A DNA stretch of 64,000 nucleotides. Origin: Peptoniphilus_B koenoeneniae (GTDB taxonomy: Bacteria > Bacillota > Clostridia > Tissierellales > Peptoniphilaceae). Where the stretch lies: positions 1 through 64,000 of the forward strand of contig NZ_JAUSTN010000002.1 in assembly GCF_030812875.1 (NCBI RefSeq), given 5' to 3'. Within the stretch, counting starts at the first letter, position 1. Each line of letters opens with the position of its first letter. The notes below the pieces were generated by a model, which saw only the letters and a list, made by a program, of their open reading frames with translations, was not told the DNA's origin and searched no databases. Position numbers and translations under genes: made by a program. Positions 53,116-60,744 of the stretch are shown here, piece by piece.

Positions 53116-53165
53116 ATTTAAGGCTCTAATTATCGCGGCAAGATTAAATTAGGAGTGAATTTATA

Positions 53166-53762
53166 ATGGCAAAAATGATGGGACCTAGATTTAAATTATC
53201 TAGGAGATTAGGTTTGAATGTTTGCGGTCACCCGAAAGCAGCTAAAAGAATGACTAAGGGAACTGCAAGAAGCGATAAGAAATTAACTGAATACGGAAAA
53301 CAACTTTTAGAAAAACAAAGACTAAGAGCTTACTATGGGGTTCTTGAAAGACAATTTGTAAATCTTTTTAAAGAAGCAAAGAAATCTAAAGAACAAACAG
53401 GTCCGGCTTTAGTTCAATTCCTTGAAAGAAGACTTGATAATCTTACTTATAGAATGGGTTTTGCAAGTTCTATAAGACAAGCAAGACAAATGGTAACTCA
53501 CGGACACATTTATGTAAATGGAAAAAAATTAAACATTCCTTCTTACAGATGTAATGCTGGTGATGTAATCGAACTTTCTCCAAGAGGAAGGAAAACCGAT
53601 TTGTTTAAAGAAAACTACGAAACAAACTTTGTTACAAGTTATCCTTATATTTCTAAACAAGAAGGCTTTAAAGCAACTTTAGTATCTCTTCCAAATAGAG
53701 AAGATATACCTGTAGAAATAGAAGATCAATTAATCGTAGAATTCTATTCTAAGAATATGTAA
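53166..53762 (+). CDS. rpsD: 30S ribosomal protein S4
   Basis: Primary 16S rRNA binding protein and small-subunit assembly initiator. FKLSRRLGLNVCG (near 9-21), KLTEYGKQLLEKQRLRAYYG (near 40-59), ERQF, then the S4 RNA-binding domain LERRLDNLTYRMGFASS with QMVTHGHIYVNGK (near 88-125). 198 residues fits a zinc-free bacterial S4. GGAG is upstream. It is transcribed alone, as in Bacillus, with its own promoter and terminator. Confidence 0.98.
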   Translation: MAKMMGPRFKLSRRLGLNVCGHPKAAKRMTKGTARSDKKLTEYGKQLLEKQRLRAYYGVLERQFVNLFKEAKKSKEQTGPALVQFLERRLDNLTYRMGFASSIRQARQMVTHGHIYVNGKKLNIPSYRCNAGDVIELSPRGRKTDLFKENYETNFVTSYPYISKQEGFKATLVSLPNREDIPVEIEDQLIVEFYSKNM

Positions 53763-53767
53763 TATAG

Positions 53768-53797
53768 AAACTCCCTTTTCTGGTGGGGAGTTTTTTT
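53768..53797 (+). terminator. Terminator after rpsD
   Basis: AACTCCC / GGGAGTT stem with a 10-nt loop followed by seven T. Confidence 0.85.
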
Positions 53798-53830
53798 ATT
53801 TTTGTGGTATAAATTTTATGAGGTGATTTT

Positions 53831-54091
53831 ATGAAAGATCCTAAGTTTATAAAACTTTTAACTGTTTCTGACAGGGTAAGATTTGATTTGATTAAGGGAA
53901 TTTTTGAAGAAGAAAATATTCCCTATCTTGTTAAAGATGATGAAGCTGGAAGCCTTATGCGAATTATAGGTGGCTTTTCAAATTATGCTGCAAGTTTTTT
54001 TGTTCCAGATTTCCTTTATGAAAAAAGTAGAAATATAATTGCAGAAGATTTTGAAGGAATAGAATTCGATCCCTATGAAGAGGAAAAATAA
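53831..54091 (+). CDS. DUF2007-type small protein
   Basis: An 86-residue protein. FIKLLTVSDRVRFDLIKGIF and EEENIPYLVKDDEAGSLMR match the DUF2007 pattern of small ferredoxin-fold proteins described as putative signal-transducing or PII-like; true function is unknown. The late VPDFLYEKSRNIIAEDF helix and an acidic tail (EEEK) complete it. GAGGTGAT precedes the ATG. It follows rpsD by about 70 nt after a terminator and may be expressed by read-through. Confidence 0.82.
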   Translation: MKDPKFIKLLTVSDRVRFDLIKGIFEEENIPYLVKDDEAGSLMRIIGGFSNYAASFFVPDFLYEKSRNIIAEDFEGIEFDPYEEEK

Positions 54092-54094
54092 AAC

Positions 54095-54117
54095 AAAAAA
54101 AGAGCCCTTAGGCTCAA
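54095..54117 (-). terminator. Terminator after the 177-residue protein gene
   Basis: GAGCC / GGCTC stem with a short loop; on the minus strand it is followed by seven T. It lies between the convergent genes. Confidence 0.7.
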
Positions 54118-54647
54118 TATCTCTCATTGATATATTTATCAATGAGAGAATTTTTTTGATTTTTTTCAAATATATTTTTTTCTTTTAAGACTTTTAAAAT
54201 CTTTTCATTTTTCGTATGAAAAATAGCTTCTTTTTCATCTTTTAAAACTATTTCAAAAATCTTTCCTTCCAAACCTTTAGAATCACAATTTATGTAGTAG
54301 GCACTTATATTTTTAAAATTTTTTAATTTTAAAATTTCTAAAATCATCCTATCTTTCAAATCATAATTTTTATTTGAAATGTTCATAAATCTATTATAGG
54401 CTCTTTTATTTTTCTCTTCCTTTGCCAGCATTCTATAATATTTTGCAACAATATTATAGTACTGATAATTGTACATTCCCTTTTCATAGGTATTTACAAA
54501 TAAAAAGGGCTTGGGGTTTCTAAAAGAAAAAAACTCATAGCTCTTTATTAAAAATTCTTTTTTACTTATTAATTTGTCATCGTAATCTTTAATAAGTTTT
54601 GAGCGGTGCAAAAAGAACCGCTCAAAAACATTCTCTAAATTTGTCAA
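54114..54647 (-). CDS. Conserved hypothetical protein (probably DUF6648)
   Basis: A 177-residue, lysine- and tyrosine-rich cytosolic protein without a known motif. Segments such as FERFFLHRSKLIKDYDDKL, MYNYQYYNIVAKYYRMLA and the ending SLIDKYINERY recall the clostridial DUF6648 family; this recall is moderately sure. The start is a TTG at 54647 with a weak AGAAAG upstream. It is the last gene after pepD, the DUF1292 protein, the radical SAM protein and the P-loop protein. The gene contains two long inverted repeats (54120-54149 and 54597-54627). Confidence 0.7.
   Translation of the reverse strand: MTNLENVFERFFLHRSKLIKDYDDKLISKKEFLIKSYEFFSFRNPKPFLFVNTYEKGMYNYQYYNIVAKYYRMLAKEEKNKRAYNRFMNISNKNYDLKDRMILEILKLKNFKNISAYYINCDSKGLEGKIFEIVLKDEKEAIFHTKNEKILKVLKEKNIFEKNQKNSLIDKYINERY
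54120..54149 (+). terminator. Plus-strand terminator inside a convergent coding end
   Basis: TCTCTCATTGATA / TATCAATGAGAGA, 13 perfect base pairs with a 4-nt loop, followed on the plus strand by ATTTTTTT. It would stop the rpsD/DUF2007 transcript while encoding the last residues (SLIDKYINER) of the minus-strand gene. Confidence 0.75.
54597..54627. repeat. Perfect inverted repeat near a gene start
   Basis: TTTTGAGCGGT (54597-54607) and ACCGCTCAAAA (54617-54627), 11-bp arms with a 9-nt loop, within codons 7-17 of the 177-residue protein gene. No T-run follows on either strand, so it is not an ordinary terminator; it could form an mRNA hairpin close to the ribosome site. Confidence 0.7.
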
Positions 54648-54658
54648 AATTTTTCTTT

Positions 54659-54754
54659 CTAAATATAGTAGGCAAATTGTAAAATTAGCGGCAATATAAG
54701 CATCACTATTAATATTATTACAATTATCCTTGTCAATAACTTATTATCTCTCAT
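54659..54754 (-). CDS. Possible 31-residue single-span membrane peptide
   Basis: ATG at 54754 to TAG at 54659 encodes MRDNKLLTRIIVIILIVML followed by more hydrophobic residues: a charged N-terminus, a roughly 20-residue hydrophobic helix and an aromatic end (FAYYI). This composition is that of a small membrane protein, not random AT-rich DNA. It fills the 112-nt gap between the P-loop gene and the 177-residue protein gene. The ribosome site is weak (GAAG about 18 nt upstream), so expression would rely on coupling. Unproven. Confidence 0.35.
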   Translation of the reverse strand: MRDNKLLTRIIVIILIVMLILPLILQFAYYI

Positions 54755-54759
54755 TATTT

Positions 54760-55194
54760 TTATTTTACTTCGTCCGATGTTATTTCAATGGAATTTTCTT
54801 TTAAATAGTCGGACATATCACTTTGTAAATAATCTACATTTATATAAATTTCTCTTGATGCCGCATCTTTTACGGATTCAAGTTTCTTATGTAGATACTC
54901 AAGGTCTGTTATACTTAAATTTAAAACCTTGTAAATTCCATCTACATAGATTTTTTGAAGGTCGTAATCCATTGCGCAAAGTCCGCAAATAAAACCGTAA
55001 AATGATTCAAGGTCATTTAAGTTATACTCAGTAGCATTTATAAGTCTTATATTATAATCAAGACTAAAAATGTGATCATCGTCAACTTCTACAAATGCAA
55101 TGTTTCCATTTCCTTGTGCCATATCTTCATTAGCATTTTCTATTAGCCATCTTGTTTTACCGACACCCTTTGCGCCTAAAATAAATTTAATCAT
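54760..55194 (-). CDS. Small P-loop ATP-binding protein
   Basis: A 144-residue protein starting MIKFILGAKGVGKTRWLIE: a Walker A GAKGVGKT at residues 7-14 in an otherwise unfamiliar domain. IAFVEVDDDHIFSLDYNIR and KIYVDGIYKVLNLSITDLE (a Walker B-like hydrophobic strand ending in Asp) follow. Clostridial homologues are often labelled PilT-like or simply ATP-binding; no pilus genes are near. GGGAGA precedes the ATG. It overlaps the radical SAM gene by 8 nt. Function unknown. Confidence 0.8.
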   Translation of the reverse strand: MIKFILGAKGVGKTRWLIENANEDMAQGNGNIAFVEVDDDHIFSLDYNIRLINATEYNLNDLESFYGFICGLCAMDYDLQKIYVDGIYKVLNLSITDLEYLHKKLESVKDAASREIYINVDYLQSDMSDYLKENSIEITSDEVK

Positions 55195-56101
55195 GATAAT
55201 CTCCCTTTCTCAGATCTCCCTGAAAGTAATTATTTTCTTCCATCTCTTCTATTATTTCATCTCTTATTTTCCACCAAGAAGTGTTCCAGTTGCAAAATAG
55301 AGAGTTTTCTTTCGGAGCTCTTCCTATAATTCTTTCAACGACAATCTCTTTATTTAAATTTCTTAAAAATAAAATAACCCTTTTTTTATATTCCTCAAGA
55401 TTTATTAATTCAATTTTTCCTTCTTGATAAAGTTTGCCTATAAGTGTATTTTTTAAAATATATAAAGCGTGAAGTTTTACTTCATCAATATTTAAAGCAT
55501 TCATAAGTTTTGCAGCTTCAATTGTATCTAATTCATCATCCCAAGGCAAATTTAATATAAGATGAACTGCAATTCTAAGCCCATGTTTTTTCGTCCTTAT
55601 AACTCCATCTATAAAGTCCGAAAGTCCATGACCCCTATTTATAATTTTTAAAGTATGATAGTTTGGAGTTTGCAAACCAAGCTCCAAAGTTACCATATAA
55701 TTTTCATTAACCTTTTCTAAAAATTCTAAATATTTTTCTGGCAGGCAATCAGGCCTTGTGGAAATATTAATTCCTACAATATCTTCCGACAAACATTCTT
55801 CTATGGATTTTTTAAATTTTTCAAAATCCATATAAGTATTGGTAAAGTTTTGAAAATATGCTATGAATTTTTTGGCCTTATACTTTTTTTCAATCAGTGC
55901 CTTATTTTTTTCAATCTGATCTTTTATTGATCCGCACCTATTTTCAAAACTTCCACCCTCTTCTCCACAAAATATACAACCACCCTTTCCCAAAGTTCCA
56001 TCTCTATTAGGACAAGTTAGGCCTTCTATTTTTATGGGAAGTTTATATACTTTTTCATTAAATTTTTCTTGAAGAAATTTTGAGTATTCCCTATATACCA
56101 A
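55187..56101 (-). CDS. TIGR01212-family radical SAM protein (YhcC-like)
   Basis: A 304-residue radical SAM enzyme with the unusual cluster motif GLTCPNRDGTLGKGGCIFC (Cys near 28, 36, 39), which matches the spaced CxxxxxxxCxxC of YhcC-type proteins rather than the classical CxxxCxxC. GINISTRPDCLPEKYLEFL and VTLELGLQTPNYHTLKIINR follow. The reaction is unknown. The start is a TTG at 56101, since no ATG lies before the conserved REYSKFLQEKF region. It is 5 nt after the DUF1292 gene. Confidence 0.88.
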   Translation of the reverse strand: MVYREYSKFLQEKFNEKVYKLPIKIEGLTCPNRDGTLGKGGCIFCGEEGGSFENRCGSIKDQIEKNKALIEKKYKAKKFIAYFQNFTNTYMDFEKFKKSIEECLSEDIVGINISTRPDCLPEKYLEFLEKVNENYMVTLELGLQTPNYHTLKIINRGHGLSDFIDGVIRTKKHGLRIAVHLILNLPWDDELDTIEAAKLMNALNIDEVKLHALYILKNTLIGKLYQEGKIELINLEEYKKRVILFLRNLNKEIVVERIIGRAPKENSLFCNWNTSWWKIRDEIIEEMEENNYFQGDLRKGDYHD

Positions 56102-56106
56102 AGAAA

Positions 56107-56445
56107 TTATTCTTCCTCATCTTCCTCTTCGAAATAAGATTCCAACTCTTCTACAACCTTATCATATAAATCTTCATCTTCAATTACATTTAGCTCAACT
56201 TCTTCATCGTTGATTTCATTGTATTCGTAGATTAAAATTTCTTCCTCTTCTCCTTCAACAGGGCAAAGAGCTATATAAGATTTACCTTCAAAATCAAAGA
56301 TACCCAAAACTTCACATTGAAGCTCAGTTCCATCATCAAGGGTAATATCCATATAATCTACCATTTCTTCTTCATGTTCATCATGTTCATCGTGGCATCC
56401 GCAACCACATCCGCAATCTCCTTCGTGTAATAAAAATTTTTTCAT
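56107..56445 (-). CDS. DUF1292 protein with Cys/His-rich N-terminus
   Basis: A 112-residue strongly acidic protein. The core (about 28-90, MDITLDDGTELQCEVLGIFD and SYIALCPVEGEEEEILIYEY) matches DUF1292, a YrzB-like family of unknown role. The first 25 residues add GDCGCGCGCHDEHDEHEEE, four alternating Cys and three His in a short stretch, a plausible metal-binding tail. AGGAGG precedes the ATG. It follows pepD by 9 nt in the operon. Confidence 0.85.
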   Translation of the reverse strand: MKKFLLHEGDCGCGCGCHDEHDEHEEEMVDYMDITLDDGTELQCEVLGIFDFEGKSYIALCPVEGEEEEILIYEYNEINDEEVELNVIEDEDLYDKVVEELESYFEEEDEEE

Positions 56446-56454
56446 ATTTACCTC

Positions 56455-57906
56455 CTATTTTGTATTTTTTAAAATTTCTTTTATTAATTCATAAGTTCTT
56501 TCTGTAGACGAAATGCTTAAATTTTCACCAGGAGCATGTACTCCATGCATTTCTGGACCTATAGATGCCATTTCAATGTTCCCTATAGACTTTTTAAATA
56601 TTCCGCATTCAAGTCCACCATGAGTGGCAAAAATCTCCATAGGCTTATTATAAAGATTTTTATAACTTTTTTGTATCAAATCAATCAAAGCTGACTTATC
56701 TTCAAAGGGCCATTCAGGATAGACTGAAAGAATCTCTAAATCTCCACCAAAAAATTTTGATAAAATTTTAATTTTTTGAGATAAAAATTCTTTAAGAGTT
56801 CCCTTATTGCTCCTTAAAGCTGAAATTATATTGATATAAGTTCCGTCATCTTCTAAAACGCCAATGTTTGATGAAGATTCAACTAAACCATCCAAATCAC
56901 TGCTCATAGTCAAAACTCCATTTGGCATTACATTTAAAAGACCTATAATTCTTTTTTTAAGGTCTTCTTTTAAACATTTTTCTTCTTCAAAAGATTTTTC
57001 AAAATTTAGCCTTATATCAGGATCGATTTTACCCAATTCTTTTACATATTCGCTGTTTAATTTTATTGTTAAAAGTTGTGCGTTTTTTAAATCTTCTTCT
57101 TTAATTGCTATTTTAGCCTTTGAATATCTTGGAATTGCATTGGGCTTTCCACCACCGCTAAGGCTTATAAGCTTTATATTAAATTCTTCATCGAATCTAT
57201 ATAGGGCTCTTGCAAGTCTTACAATAGCATTTCCGTGATATTTGTGAATTTCTCCTCCGCTGTGGCCACCTTTAAGACCTGAAATGGAAAGTTCGTAAAA
57301 AATATATCCTTTTTCTAAATCTTCATATTCTTTTTTGAACCTAACTTCATTTCTTTGACCTCCTGCACAGGATACAGTCAATATTCCTTCTTCTTCAGAA
57401 TCTAGATTTAAAAGCCTTTTTGAAGAAAGTCTTTTCCCATCTAAATTCAAAGCTCCAGTCATTCCAGTTTCTTCATTTGCAGTAAAAAGACATTCCAGCT
57501 TCGGTGCCTTTAAATTTTCATCTTCAAGAAGTGCAAGAATCATTGCAACTGCTATTCCGTTATCAGCTCCTAAAGTAGTTTCCCTTGCAATTATCTTGTC
57601 TTCAAAAACCTCAAAATTAATTGGATCTTTTGAAAAATCATGGTCCGATTCAGGTTTTTTCTCACAAACCATATCAATGTGACCTTGTAAAATAATAGGT
57701 TCCACATTTACATAATCTTTGTGAGCTTCCTTATAAACAATTATATTATTAAAACTGTCTCTGTAATATTGAAGTTTTTTTGATTTTGCAAAAGCTTCAA
57801 TATAATCTGCAATTTTTTCTTCATGAAATGAAGGTCTTGGAATTTTCGTTATCTCTTCAAAATAATAAAAAACTCTATCGGGTTGATAGTTTTTTAATTT
57901 TCTCAA
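56455..57906 (-). CDS. pepD: Aminoacyl-histidine dipeptidase (M20 family, PepD)
   Basis: Zinc dipeptidase of broad specificity. Metal-site motifs: ILQGHIDMVCEK (His near 76, Asp 78), TTLGADNGIAVAMILAL (bridging Asp near 113), TANEETGMTGALNL (Glu-Glu near 143) and the late EIFATHGGLECGIF and ASIGPEMHGVHAPGE. 483 residues is normal for PepD. The start is the TTG at 57906, spaced 7-8 nt from GAGGGG; the TTG at 57921 lies within that site. First gene of a 54.1-57.9 kb operon; upstream is a TATAAT (57926-57931) lacking a clear -35. Confidence 0.93.
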   Translation of the reverse strand: MRKLKNYQPDRVFYYFEEITKIPRPSFHEEKIADYIEAFAKSKKLQYYRDSFNNIIVYKEAHKDYVNVEPIILQGHIDMVCEKKPESDHDFSKDPINFEVFEDKIIARETTLGADNGIAVAMILALLEDENLKAPKLECLFTANEETGMTGALNLDGKRLSSKRLLNLDSEEEGILTVSCAGGQRNEVRFKKEYEDLEKGYIFYELSISGLKGGHSGGEIHKYHGNAIVRLARALYRFDEEFNIKLISLSGGGKPNAIPRYSKAKIAIKEEDLKNAQLLTIKLNSEYVKELGKIDPDIRLNFEKSFEEEKCLKEDLKKRIIGLLNVMPNGVLTMSSDLDGLVESSSNIGVLEDDGTYINIISALRSNKGTLKEFLSQKIKILSKFFGGDLEILSVYPEWPFEDKSALIDLIQKSYKNLYNKPMEIFATHGGLECGIFKKSIGNIEMASIGPEMHGVHAPGENLSISSTERTYELIKEILKNTK

Positions 57907-57975
57907 TTTTTTCCCCCTCAAATTAATTATAACCTAAACAAAACAATACTTCATCAATTTATTTTTCTAAAAAAA

Positions 57976-58003
57976 ATAAAACTGCAGCTTTAACTGCAGC
58001 TTT
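57976..58003 (-). terminator. Terminator after msrA
   Basis: AAGCTGCAG / CTGCAGTTT stem around TTAAAG, overlapping the msrA stop and followed on the minus strand by a T-rich run. Confidence 0.7.
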
Positions 58004-58478
58004 AAAAATTTAAATTTATATGGCAATAACCTCCGGGATTTTTATCTAAATAGTCCTGATGGTATTCTTCAGCCAAATAAAAATTGTCAAGTTTTTTTAC
58101 TTCCGTTACAATTTCTCTTTTGTAATTATTTCTTATACTTTCTATAAAATCATCAATGATTTTTTTATCTCTTTCATCTGTAAAATAAACTCCGGTTCTA
58201 TATTGATGCCCTATATCAGGACCTTGTCTATTTAATAAAGTAGGATCTATTACTTTAAATAATTTTTCTAAAAGTCCTAAAAGGGAAATTTTTTTCTCAT
58301 CATAAATAATTTTCACTGTTTCTGCAGCAAGGGTCCTGCCACTACAAACTTCTTCATAAGTTGGATTTTCAGAAACTGAATTTGCATATCCTACATCTGT
58401 ATCAACTATTCCCTCAAACTTTTTAAAATATGCTTCAACTCCCCAGAAACATCCTCCTGCAAAATATATTTCTTTCAT
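58002..58478 (-). CDS. msrA: Peptide-methionine (S)-S-oxide reductase MsrA
   Basis: Repairs oxidised methionine, taking electrons from thioredoxin. The active site is YFAGGCFWGVEAYFKKF (Cys 10, GCFWG), with DPTLLNRQGPDIGHQYRTGV (near 97-116) and the late YHQDYLDKNPGGY. 158 residues, no MsrB fusion. GAGGT precedes the ATG. It is the third gene after ppiC and the RelA/SpoT-domain gene. Confidence 0.96.
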   Translation of the reverse strand: MKEIYFAGGCFWGVEAYFKKFEGIVDTDVGYANSVSENPTYEEVCSGRTLAAETVKIIYDEKKISLLGLLEKLFKVIDPTLLNRQGPDIGHQYRTGVYFTDERDKKIIDDFIESIRNNYKREIVTEVKKLDNFYLAEEYHQDYLDKNPGGYCHINLNF

Positions 58479-58487
58479 TTTTACCTC

Positions 58488-59813
58488 TTAATCTTTATCA
58501 AATATAAATTTTAAATCATCTTTAGAATTCTTATCTATAAATTGAATTATTTCAGGAATTTTTTGCTCAATTTTTTTAGGCGCTTTTCTCATAATAAAAT
58601 CAAAAGTTGATTCTTTCTTAAATCCAAGAGCAGTTATTTTTAAAAGTTCATCTTCTATTTCCTTTTGAGCCTTATAAGTTAATTTTGTATCGGCGAAGCC
58701 ATCAAGGAAAATTAGAGAATATTTATATCTTAAAAAATATAAAAATTCTTCAAAAGACTCTGCCCTGGAACCTCCTTCAATTATAAAAATTATTTTAAAG
58801 AAAAGATTCCATTCAAAATCTTCGTTAATAACATTTACAAGGGATGCACCTATAGAGCGAGTAAAATCATCAAAATATGATGGGGTTCTGTCAAAAACCA
58901 AATAGTGTTCAAGATCCAATTCCATATCGCTTATAGCCGTTATCCTGTTTAAAAGTTTAATGAATTGATCTCCATAAGAAAGCTCTTTTTGTTTTACACA
59001 TTTCATAAAAAGATAATCAACTATTACATCAGTTGTATCTTTAAAATTTAAAATAATCCCCAGTTCTTCCCTAACCTTATTAATAAAGACATCATGAATT
59101 ATTTTTGAAAGAAGAATTTTTAACTGATCCGTATTATCCTGATAGCTTTTATTTTCCATGCTTTCTACATGGTTATAAAGAAGCCTTAATTGAGTGTCTA
59201 TCATAATAAGGTTTGTTCTTATAGAACCTAAAATATCCCTGAAAAAATTTTCAGTAATCATATAATTATAGTTTTTATAAAGAACCTTATGATCAATTTC
59301 TCCCCAAAATACATTTACAATGGATTTTACCTGTAGTTCAAAATGTATTTTTCTCCCATCATCAAAATATTCTCCGTCAATTTTATAAATTTCAAAACCG
59401 TTTTTTTGAATTTGAGGTTGAGGCTCAGAAAGCTTTAAACGAATTTTTTTGTAAGATTTTGTCGTGTAATAATCATCATCGACTTTAATGTTAAATATCT
59501 TTTTTATTTTTTTGAAAATTTTTTCTTCATCTTCAATAAATCTGCACTCACACCTTAAACCTACTAAATCCTGAAGGGTGAAAATTGTATCTTCTTCCGA
59601 AAGTCCAGAAACATAATAATTATTTCTTACAATTTTTTCTTTTACACTTTCTCTGCTTTTAACTCTATATGTAATATTTACAAAGGATTCATCAGATTTA
59701 CACATAGCTCTAAAAGCTTTAGATAGTTCATGGGCAACTTTTTCAAAAAGTTCTCTATTTTCATCTAAATATTTTAAAGCCCCATCAATAAAATTAAATA
59801 AACCAAGTCTCAT
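58488..59813 (-). CDS. RelA/SpoT-domain protein (alarmone synthetase-like) with long C-terminal extension
   Basis: The N-terminal 220 residues show the (p)ppGpp synthetase pattern: VNITYRVKSRESVKEKI (near 46-62), LQDLVGLRCECRF (DxxGxR near 83-90) and HFELQVKSIVNVFWGEIDHKVLYK (near 166-189), with the key ExQ and WxExxH..YK residues retained. There is no HD hydrolase or TGS domain. The C-terminal about 220 residues are unrecognised, mostly helical with aromatic residues. Small alarmone synthetases are usually 200-260 residues, so 441 is long. AAGGGAGG precedes the ATG. Product (ppGpp, pGpp or another nucleotide) is unknown. Confidence 0.8.
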   Translation of the reverse strand: MRLGLFNFIDGALKYLDENRELFEKVAHELSKAFRAMCKSDESFVNITYRVKSRESVKEKIVRNNYYVSGLSEEDTIFTLQDLVGLRCECRFIEDEEKIFKKIKKIFNIKVDDDYYTTKSYKKIRLKLSEPQPQIQKNGFEIYKIDGEYFDDGRKIHFELQVKSIVNVFWGEIDHKVLYKNYNYMITENFFRDILGSIRTNLIMIDTQLRLLYNHVESMENKSYQDNTDQLKILLSKIIHDVFINKVREELGIILNFKDTTDVIVDYLFMKCVKQKELSYGDQFIKLLNRITAISDMELDLEHYLVFDRTPSYFDDFTRSIGASLVNVINEDFEWNLFFKIIFIIEGGSRAESFEEFLYFLRYKYSLIFLDGFADTKLTYKAQKEIEDELLKITALGFKKESTFDFIMRKAPKKIEQKIPEIIQFIDKNSKDDLKFIFDKD

Positions 59814-59845
59814 TTAAAACCTCCCTTATATAGATACCCATTTCA

Positions 59846-59870
59846 GAAAAAAAGACGCTTATGCGTCTTC
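59846..59870 (-). terminator. Hairpin terminator between ppiC and the RelA/SpoT gene
   Basis: AAGACGC / GCGTCTT with a TTAT loop and seven T on the minus strand, overlapping the ppiC stop codon; the next gene starts only about 33 nt later, so some read-through is expected. Confidence 0.75.
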
Positions 59871-60623
59871 TTCTACTGAATGTTTTTCAACCTTATATTT
59901 TTCTGAAAGTTTGCCCATAGTATCCATATAAAGTTTTTGTTCTTTTTGTTTTCTGATTTTATTTTCAATTTGACCTTTTACTTGATCAAAAGTCAATTTT
60001 TTTTCTTCATTTTTTTCATTAACTTTAATAATGTGATAGCCGAATTGTGTTTTTACAGGTTCAGAAACTTTTCCAACTTCCATTTGGAAAACAGCTTTGT
60101 CAAATTCAGGTACCATTTGTCCTGGATAAAAAGTTCCTAAATCTCCACCCTTTTGTGCAGATGGACAAGTTGAATGTTCCTTGGCAAGATCTGCAAAATT
60201 TTCTCCCTTATCTATTTTATTTTTTATTTCTTGAGCTTTTTCTAAGTTATCAACTAAAATATGAGAAGCGTGAACAGACTTTGGTGATAAAAATTCATCT
60301 TTATGTTTTTCAAAATAGTCTTTTATTTCTCCTTCAGTAACTTTAATATCTCCGAAAAGTTTTCCAAGAGAATATGTTTTTAACAAAGACTCTTCAGTTT
60401 TTCTTATAACTTTTTGAAATTCTTCATCCTTGTCCCAGCCTTTTTCCTTTGCATTTAGATATAACATTTCTTGATAAATTAATTCATCTAAAACTTGGTC
60501 CAGTAATTTATTTTTAATAAAATATTGACCTGTACTGGGATCCAATTGACTCATAAAAATATTAAAGTCTTCTCCTGTTATTGTTCTATCTCCAACTCTT
60601 GCTAAAATTTTTTCTTTTTCCAT
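59859..60623 (-). CDS. Parvulin-type peptidyl-prolyl isomerase, cytoplasmic
   Basis: A 254-residue protein with an N-terminal helical SurA/PrsA-like chaperone region (about 1-100) and one PpiC parvulin domain (SVHASHILVDNLEKAQEI, GENFADLAKEHSTCPSA, GGDLGTFYPGQMVPEFDKAV, QFGYHIIKVNE; about 115-215). Unlike PrsA it has no signal peptide or lipobox, so it should act in the cytoplasm. The ATG at 60623 is chosen because GGAGG overlaps the ATG at 60635. Promoter at 60647-60675; the hairpin at 59846-59870 follows. Confidence 0.9.
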   Translation of the reverse strand: MEKEKILARVGDRTITGEDFNIFMSQLDPSTGQYFIKNKLLDQVLDELIYQEMLYLNAKEKGWDKDEEFQKVIRKTEESLLKTYSLGKLFGDIKVTEGEIKDYFEKHKDEFLSPKSVHASHILVDNLEKAQEIKNKIDKGENFADLAKEHSTCPSAQKGGDLGTFYPGQMVPEFDKAVFQMEVGKVSEPVKTQFGYHIIKVNEKNEEKKLTFDQVKGQIENKIRKQKEQKLYMDTMGKLSEKYKVEKHSVEEDA

Positions 60624-60646
60624 TTTTTCCTCCATTTGTTAATTTA

Positions 60647-60675
60647 ATAATAACACACATAGAAAATACAGACAA
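60647..60675 (-). promoter_or_regulatory. Promoter of ppiC
   Basis: Minus-strand TTGTCT (60670-60675), 17-nt spacer, TATTAT (60647-60652), 24 nt before the ppiC ATG. Confidence 0.5.
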
Positions 60676-60691
60676 TTTAATACCTTTAAAC

Positions 60692-60720
60692 TTTACTATT
60701 CAAAAGCTCTGTGTTAATAT
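60692..60720 (+). promoter_or_regulatory. Promoter of the glmS transcript
   Basis: TTTACT (60692-60697), 17-nt spacer, TAATAT (60715-60720), about 25 nt before the ribozyme cleavage site. Confidence 0.6.
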
Positions 60721-60744
60721 TCACTTTGAGATAAAAAAATATTA

